Part shown: piece by piece, positions 57,901 through 64,000 of the stretch | Numbering within the stretch: position 1 is the first letter of the stretch | How the letters are laid out: each line of letters begins with the position of its first letter | From: Gonocerus acuteangulatus | Taxonomy: Eukaryota > Arthropoda > Insecta > Hemiptera > Coreidae | Assembly (NCBI GenBank): GCA_946811695.1 | Contig: OX328124.1 | Span: 87,324,030 to 87,388,029 of the forward strand | Reading direction: 5' to 3' | Length of the DNA stretch: 64,000 bases | The notes under the pieces: generated by a model | The model's database searches: none | Told to the model about the DNA's origin: nothing | Seen by the model: only the letters and a program-made list of their open reading frames with translations | Translations under genes and position numbers: made by a program

Positions 57901-60628
57901 TAATTCTACATCGAGTAGTTTCTGAGATATAAGCGATCGAAAATCGGGATTTATAGGACTCACTCACTCACTGACTCATCAAAATTATTAGGCACTTCCC
58001 ATGATGCTAGAGACTTGAAATTTTGCATGAAGATAGATATGGAGACGTTATTAAAGGAAAAAATCGAAAAATCGCGAAAAGTTGTGTTTGACTCCGCTTC
58101 CGGGGCGGGGGCGTGTCAGTTTTGTACTTCCTTCGGAAACCCGTCATTCCGTCCGAAACCCATGATGTGGGGTATCAAATGAATTGTCTCGGTATGAAGA
58201 ACCTATATCTGATGTTTTAAGAAACAATTAGACGCATATAGGCTCGGTAAAAATCTTATACCAGCTGTCTGTCTGTATGTTTGTTCCTCTTACAAATCCG
58301 TACCGTTTGACCGATTTTGACCATACTTGGGACACAGATGGGTCTTGATACGGGGAGAATCACAGGCTAGGTTAAATTGTCTATCAGCTGTCTGTCTGTC
58401 TGTTTGTTCCTTACACAAATTCACAACATTTGACCGATTTTGACCAAACTTGGCACACAGGTAAGCCTTGGTCCGGGGAATGCACTAGGCTAGGTAAAAA
58501 AGGTCTTTCGGCTGTCTGTCTGCATGTTTGTTCCTTACACAAATTCACACCATTTGACCGATTTTGACCAAACTTGGCACGCACGTAGGTCTTGATACGG
58601 GAGTGACATATTACCTATTACGTTTTCTACTTTTTGTTCCATCGAAATGCCATCATTCCTTCTGAAACCCATCATGTGGGGTATCAAATGAATCGTCTTG
58701 GTAAGGAGAACCTATATTTCATGTTTCAAAAAACATTTCCACGCATCTTAACAAAAACAGTTGTGACTTCTTTCTTAAATGTAGTAAATAAAGTCGTAGG
58801 GGTTCACTGCATAATATACGTACTTCAAAGCAGATAATAAGTTTTTCAAATCGAGCCATCTAAATTACAAAGTTTAGGATCACAAACCCAAAATGTATCG
58901 TCTTTGTTCTTATATTTTTCTTGAAGGCCTTCTGCACTTTCCCTATTGTGATATTTATCCTCGGGACAAGGTTCCTGTGTTTTACAGTGTAATAGTTTAG
59001 TTAAGAGAGCAATCAATTTGTCCTCTAGAGTAATGTCATCTGGAAGAGCTTCTAACTTTTCTAGTCTAGTGATTAGATGTATGAAGGTTGATTATTGGTA
59101 TCAAATATCAAGCAGTAAGGAGAACCTTATGCAGAATCCAAAGACCCTGGTTTTATATGAAGTACAAAAGCCAGTAGGTATGCGGCAACTGAATTCTACT
59201 TAATACTTAGAAAAAAGTAATGAGTTCCCCAAAAAAACATAAATGTGAAATAGAGGCCAAGTTCCTGCCCCCACAAAGAAACACTCCCTTCCTCAAAAAT
59301 ATCCCCTCCTAAACCCCCCCCCAAAACGCCAACCATTCTACACTCCAAAAAAGTAGTATGAGTTGGTGCATTAAATGTACCATATTTTCAACCAAAAATA
59401 TTTGCCAATACAAGAGATGATACAAAAATGAAATGTCCAAGTTCATTACTTGGAAGACCTCATAGTTACTTACTAAGAACAGTAAAGACACTTCAACTGA
59501 ACTTTAAAAACAACAATAAAAATACTTATATCCAGTTACTATAATATCACTTTCCTCAACCAGGTATATTCTTAAACTTGGCAATGTTTAGTTTTTCTCT
59601 AAAGATAATTTCGGCACAAAAAAAACATTGCCAAGTTTAAGAATATACCTGGTTGAGGAAAGTGATATTTTAGTAACTGGATATAAGTATTTTTATTGTT
59701 GTTTTTAAAGGTCAGTTGAAGTGTCTTTACTATTCTTAGTAAGTAACTATGAGGTCTTCCAATTAATGAACTTGGACATTTCTTTCTTGTATCATCTCTT
59801 GTATTGGCAAATATTTTTGGTTGAAAATATGGTACATTTAATGCACCAACTCATACTACTTTTTTGGAGTGTAGAATGGTTGGCGTTTTTGGGGGGGGGG
59901 GTTTAGGAGGAGATATTTTTGAGGAAGGGAGTGTTTCTTTGTTGGGGCAGGAACTTGGCCTCTATTTCACATTTATGTTTTTTTGGGGATAATTATTACT
60001 GTTTCGTTTATCCATGATATGTGAATGGGCGAATAAACTGTGTCCAGAACGAAACCTGGTTAAAATAACCTGTTTCCTTCTTGCTCGGATTTATTTAAAC
60101 CAAGCCCTTGTGGCTTTCTTTTTAGCGTAAATATGCTTTAGCGATGACTAAACTTGAAAAAAGCCGCACAAAAAAGTGTCCGCTGGCGTTCGCGCTTGCG
60201 CTGTAGCCATGTACGGAAAATAAGACTGTATGTTATACAGTACATTACATAGGTTTTGTCGGGTGGACCTAAAGCATATTTATGTTCCTGAATTTGAGCA
60301 GAAAGTCTAAACGAATTTTTTTTTCTTGTTTTGACGGTAGTTTAACTTTTTTTTTGTCCCAAATAAAGTCCAGCTTCATTTATTCAATCAATGTTAGTTA
60401 CATACCAATATAGTGAACTGGATAGATGCTCTTCCACAAGTTGAGCTGCCTCGCGACTGCTCCGTACCGCGTGATGCCTAAAATGGGGCATCTTGGCTTG
60501 TACTTGGCGAGGACCTGTGCAGATTTTCCTGAAGTAGTTACGACGAGGATGGCTGAAGCATGACACTTCATGGAAGCAAGGACTGCTGCCATGCACAGAG
60601 CATGAGCCGGATCTAAAGGTGGGCAAGT
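54987..60628 (-). CDS. Pyruvate kinase, last two exons (C-terminal domain)
   Basis: Exons 60406-60628 and 54987-55231 (stop TAA), joined in phase across a 5.2 kb intron; upstream exons are not in view. Pyruvate kinase makes ATP and pyruvate from phosphoenolpyruvate and ADP in the cytosol. The first exon gives PPLDPAHALCMAAVLASMKC, then VTTSGKSAQVLAKYKPRCPI and LGITRYGAVARQLNLWKSIY, the allosteric C-domain core. The second gives DVDLRLQYGIEIGKLRG and GDPLILVNGWRQGAGFTNNI, where most pyruvate kinases have TGWRPGSGYTN. A tail of about 25 residues rich in Pro and His and ending YFDDD follows the usual end, which suggests one of the divergent insect paralogues rather than the main enzyme. AATAAA (complement of 54978-54983) is a few bases after the stop. 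Confidence 0.88.
55596..55806 (+). mobile_element. SINE family A, copy in the pyruvate kinase intron
   Basis: GGCTCGGTGGCCGTGAGTGA, TCTTGGGTTCGATTCCCACT (B box), GGTGGCTTTTCTTTGGGAAA, CTATCCTGGCTAGAAAAGGC and the end AAAAATTTAAATAAAT. Confidence 0.85.
56157..56409. mobile_element. G-tract MITE, copy 3 (253 bp, opposite orientation to copy 1)
   Basis: Starts CATGGGCTGTAGCCCCCCCC and ends CCTATATACGCCCATG. Flanks CTCTCGCC (56149-56156) and CTCTCTCC (56410-56417) form an 8-bp target duplication with one change. The left end has lost about 25 bp compared with copy 1. Confidence 0.8.
58263..58612 (+). repeat. Three tandem units of about 123 bp
   Basis: Units start at 58263, 58386 and 58510, each with GCTGTCTGTCTG, TTTGTTCCT, CCGATTTTGACC and TTGGGACACAG or TTGGCACACAG. 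They are flanked by a second, about 78-bp direct repeat (58145-58222 and 58653-58730, CATTCC...GAAACCCAT). Confidence 0.85.
59224..59988. repeat. Foldback with 366-bp arms and 33-nt spacer
   Basis: The left arm 59224-59589 and right arm 59623-59988 are inverted copies with few differences (examples: GCCAAGTTTAAGAATATACC, ATGGTACATTTAATGCACCA). The two short open frames in the arms (59309-59491 minus, 59721-59906 plus) are the same sequence seen twice and are not taken as genes. Confidence 0.9.
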
Positions 60629-60799
60629 CTGCAAGCATAAAACATTTTATTAATTAAACAAAAACCAAAACTAACTCCTTAAAGGTTTGACACTCATGAA
60701 ATGCTACATCTTAACTAGTTTCTTCAATTCTTCAAATTTAATCTAAATACATGTCATATTTCGTATGTTATGAATGTTTTCAGCTTTACATATCGTGTT

Positions 60800-61410
60800 T
60801 TACTTGGAAAAATTCAATAAAAAAACAAAAAAACACTAATTAAAAACTGAGGCAAAAGAAAGAGAAAACGAACGAAACCGACACTTTTCAAATTTAAGAA
60901 CAGATTTTTCGAATCAGATTGCTATATCAAATATTTCATAAGAACATTGTGGAACATTTATTAGGCTTTTGAATAAATGAATTACACTTACCACGATTTC
61001 CCAAACATTTTTGAGATTTTTAAGACAATCCTATAACTGCTCATGTGTGTTAATACTATTTTTTTTTTTTCAAATACTTCCTTAACTCCAAACTTAAGCA
61101 AGATTTAAATATCTTAATTTCGATGAATTTCAAGCTACTGGAACAACTGAATCAACCTTTTCTGAATACCCAAACCAAACATTAGTTAGAAAAACTGGTT
61201 GTATCTACTTTTATCTAAAAGGGATACAGATGTTGCCTTAAAATAGTTCCATCAGTTTCCCTACGTTAAAAATTCAACGAAAAGTGTACATGTAAGACTA
61301 TTAAAGGAAGAACGTAAGCGCTACGATTTTGTTAGCGCGAATTTCACCCAAGAAAAACATGTTCCGCTGGTTAACGAACTTGACCTTTCAAATTAGATAA
61401 TGTTTTTTTG
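60800..61410 (+). repeat. Dispersed repeat D, copy 4 (old)
   Basis: CACGATTTCCCAAACATTTTTGAG-like and GGTTAACGAACTTGACCTTT segments match copies 1-3 with many changes; the TA microsatellite end is missing. Confidence 0.5.
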
Positions 61411-61885
61411 CAGCATTTTGGAAAGACACAAGATAATTTATTTTTCTAACGGCACATGGACTCTAAATAAGCAAGGGAAATTCTATTCATTTATTTAATA
61501 AAATATCGTAAGATTGAATAATGAATGAGAGCTGCTAAAGACCATAGCAGTCGATGCACCAGGGGGAAAATGGATGAGAAGGTTTCTATCGTGTTGGATT
61601 TTCACGTAAGCAGATGCGGATTCGGGTCCTGCATGCACTGTTTTTTTTTTGTGTGATGGGCTCGCTGAAAAAAAGGTTTGTCACACAGGAAGTGCATAAA
61701 TAAGCTCATTCCTCAGAAGCTAGGATAGGGCTCATGCATTTTCCTTTTGATCGAGTCTTCTTTGATGATTAATATACGTTTTATCCCTACAAGGATAGTG
61801 GCCATTTTTAATTAGATGATTAATAGATGATCAATTAATTTTTCAAAAATATTTGACTCTTCTTTTCTAATAAAAAAAAATCAGT

Positions 61886-62212
61886 GACGTAACGAGGACC
61901 CTGGGGGGAAGATACTATAAAGGTATCTGAACATGACCATACGGCACACTAAGGAGATAGTGTGGTCAGTACTATGCTCTGGCCGCCTGATTTTCCCCGT
62001 GCTGCTTCGACTGCTAGAGTCATTAGCACCAAGGTACCCATTAATAAATTAATTAAAGGCTGGGTTGGCCTAGGGACAGTCAGGGAGGCCGACTTCCAAC
62101 TCATGAACGAAGACACTAGAAGAAAAAATGTTTAGTGCTTGCTCGGGGTTTGAACTCAGGTCCTCCAACTTATTAGTCCAGTGCTCTACCACTGAGCTAA
62201 CCTCGCCCCCCT
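61886..62212 (-). mobile_element. SINE family C, copy 2
   Basis: On the minus strand: GCGAGGTTAGCTCAGTGGTA GAGCAC (A box) and GGAGGACCTGAGTTCAAACC (B box), then body CCTAGGCCAACCCAGCC and TAATGGGTACCTTGGTG, ending in TATCTTCCCCCCAGGG. About 325 bp; better preserved than the 22.1 kb copy. Confidence 0.85.
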
Positions 62213-62671
62213 CTCTTTTGTAATAAAAAGAAAAAAAGCTCACCCTGAACTTTATTTAAACAATTGGCTTCATAATTTAGCAAATGTTTTTAAGTTGTAT
62301 TTATTTATTTAGAGTATCGCGACAAAAGCGATTTTATAATAAATGAGTCTTTAATAAAAAAACAAAACAAATACTTTTAAATTTGATATTCTTATATGAT
62401 GTCACATAATTTAGAATTTAATATTGTTTATGAAAATAGGCTTAGAAATTTATGCTGAGTTAATTAAATTAACAAAGTCAGTATTGTGATATTGGAGAAT
62501 CATTAGAGTGTTAAGCACATCTAGGAATGTACTAAGCTTCAATCAAGGAATATTGTTGCTTTTAGTGCTTTAGGTATGGCACATACTATACTACAGAGAT
62601 GTGGCCTAGACAGTTGCTTGCCTCATTAGATTCCAAAGAGCAGATTATTCAGGTGAATACAGTCATGTTCT

Positions 62672-62783
62672 ACTCATGGTATCAGGTACATACATATAAT
62701 GTAGGGATCTGATACCATGAGTTATACATACATGTGAACCTACCAATCATATTACGATTTATAGGTTCAAATGTATGTATAAC
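62672..62783. repeat. Two adjacent hairpin-forming inverted repeats
   Basis: First: ACTCATGGTATCAG (62672-62685) pairs perfectly with 62709-62722. Second: the 22-nt arm 62721-62742 (GTTATACATACATGTGAACC plus TA) pairs with 62762-62783 with one mismatch and a 19-nt loop. They could be pre-miRNA-like or remains of a foldback element. Confidence 0.8.
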
Positions 62784-62842
62784 AATTCATCTCATTGTGT
62801 GTATTATACGGTATCGAGTTTCTAGGCGAAGCTGAGCTAATT

Positions 62843-62876
62843 ATTTATTTAAATTTTAACGTCAATTATTATTAAA
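62843..62876 (-). mobile_element. SINE family A, tail fragment
   Basis: TTATTTAAATTTTAACGTCA matches the complement of the family A 3' end; nothing else of the element remains. Confidence 0.45.
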
Positions 62877-63069
62877 TTATAATTACTAACTATTAACTAA
62901 TCAGTGCTTTGTGTATGGCACATAACTATACTACAGAAATGTGGCCTAGACAATTACTTGCCTCATTAGCTAAAGTAATTAAGAGCATGTATAAAAATGA
63001 AAGTTTTAAGGTTCAATATGGGTTATCTATTTCAACTCACGGATCCAGCAATATTAGATTTGGAATTAC

Positions 63070-63115
63070 CAACCAGATAGATAGATAAATATTCTTTATT
63101 GAAACAATAAAGTGA
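63070..63115 (-). mobile_element. LINE/SINE 3' tail with TATC repeats
   Basis: On the minus strand: CAATAAAGAATATTTATCTA TCTATC. This is the typical end of retroposons with a microsatellite tail and resembles the end of the LINE fragment at 18012. Confidence 0.5.
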
Positions 63116-63639
63116 CAATAAACTGTTTTTGTTTTTTTTATATTTCAAGCGAACTTTTCCTCTCACTAAACCCAAAAACAATATGAAGAAAAATTACAAA
63201 AAAATAAAAAAAAACTCGACTTATGTAGACATAATAAAGGTACAGCACATTTAGGCTTTTATGTTTATTCTTAGTGTAATTTAATCACAATATAAATGTG
63301 GAAATCCTCGGATCATTCAACACAAGGTGCATTTGGTTTATTGGAATCCACCTTGGGATCATCTTAAACAATTATTTTGCAATTTTAAGTTTTCACAGGA
63401 AGTGGGGGACCATATTGGGCAGCCGTAACAAATAATTGGCCTAATATATAAAATATAAATTAGTTTTTTATTTAGAAGATTTAACTGAGAGTTTCTGTTT
63501 AACAAAGGGTATAATATCGTCGATACACGTGCAAACTAACGAATCTGAAAATCACCACTTTCAAGAGTGAAAATACTTTCATTTATTACTCTGCTTTTGG
63601 GGAGTCAAATAGTAGGCAGATTCGACCTTTTGACAGTGG

Positions 63640-63900
63640 TTACATCCTCCTTTCACTGTGTGAACTTAGATTCGAGAGTTTGCCATCCATCAGTCCAACA
63701 GCAATCAGTAAAGATTTAAAATGAAAAATGCGTTTTTTCACATTCGATACTTTGCATTTGTATCGACGATATGTGTAAGTCTCCTGTGCCATGGCTAAAT
63801 TATCTATCGGCATGTGTGGCAAAAGTTAATTTAGCATTCATTTGGACTTCAAGATATTTTACAGATTTGTCCAGGAAAATGTTTGGTCATTAACATTAAC
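63640..63900 (-). mobile_element. Degenerate reverse transcriptase remnant
   Basis: A minus-strand frame around 63800-63880 reads DKSVKYLEVQMNAKLTFATH, matching the conserved KYLGV-x-LD-x-KLTF segment of jockey/R1-type polymerases; a stop follows soon after and the rest drifts out of recognition. Confidence 0.5.
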
Positions 63901-64000
63901 AAAGTGATCACGCAGGCCTGCGCTATAAAAAACAAGATAACCTCTTTCTTTTGCTAATTCGGATTTGTTTTTTATTTATTAAAATACTTAAAACATTGTT

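Larger units (their letters stand above)
57694..60022. mobile_element. Composite repeat with inverted outer ends, hairpins, tandem units and an inner foldback
   Basis: CACATATGGATAAACGAAAC (from 57694) recurs inverted at about 59996-60022. Next to the left end are two hairpins, GGCGCAC-GGTA-GTGCGCC (57728-57745) and AGGCC...GGCCT (57746-57762). Then come CACTCACTGACTCATC, tandem 123-bp units (58263-58612) and a 366-bp-arm foldback (59224-59988). Phrases such as TTTGACCGATTTTGACCAAA are common in insect Helitron-like repeats, but no helicase or transposase is seen. I cannot assign the class. Confidence 0.5.
60629..64000. other. Upstream of the visible pyruvate kinase exons: repeats only
   Basis: It should be pyruvate kinase intron; I looked for the preceding exon (pyruvate kinase catalytic core) on the minus strand and did not find it. 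Contents are repeat D copy 4, SINE C copy 2, hairpin pair 62672-62783, SINE A tail 62843-62876, a LINE 3' tail near 63070 and a reverse transcriptase remnant near 63640-63890. Confidence 0.6.

Noticed and set aside
59309..59906. Two nearly identical 60-residue open frames on opposite strands
   Set aside because: They are the two arms of an inverted repeat, so one chance frame appears twice.

Overview
This is eukaryotic, AT-rich, intron- and transposon-dense DNA, most likely from an arthropod and probably an insect. The grounds are short exons with GT..AG introns, a jockey-type LINE, several tRNA-derived SINE families, an axonemal dynein intermediate chain, and a cysteine form of selenoprotein M. 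No prokaryotic organisation (operons, ribosome binding sites, CRISPR) is visible. I reconstructed four host genes by hand from splice signals and reading-frame continuity.

Layout: (1) 1143-2905 (+) holds the last three exons of a B3GLCT-like beta-1,3-glucosyltransferase; its 5' part lies off the left edge. (2) 4044-8815 (+) is a nearly full-length but frameshifted jockey-type LINE. (3) 9106-45757 (-) is one large gene of 27 coding exons whose phases close into a 2070-residue protein related to axonemal dynein intermediate chain DNAI3/WDR63. Its introns carry LINE fragments, SINEs, MITEs and, between coding exons 12 and 13, a nest of transposons at 24490-31397 with a young LTR element at its centre. 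(4) 48079-51215 (-) is a complete four-exon SELENOM homologue with Cys in place of selenocysteine. (5) 54987-60628 (-) holds the last two exons of a pyruvate kinase gene that continues upstream; its 5.2 kb intron is full of foldback and tandem repeats. (6) 60629-64000 is repeats and LINE/SINE debris.

The host genes do not form a functional unit: an ER glycosyltransferase, an axonemal motor subunit, an ER redox protein and a glycolytic enzyme sit together by chance of the map. The most informative content is the mobile DNA. There are three SINE families with different tRNA-like heads, a G-tract MITE family whose three copies all have 8-bp target duplications, a TTAA-flanked MITE, two hAT-like inserts, long-armed foldback elements, a 5S-rRNA-like pseudogene, and a 3.05 kb non-autonomous LTR element whose two LTRs differ at one position in 669.
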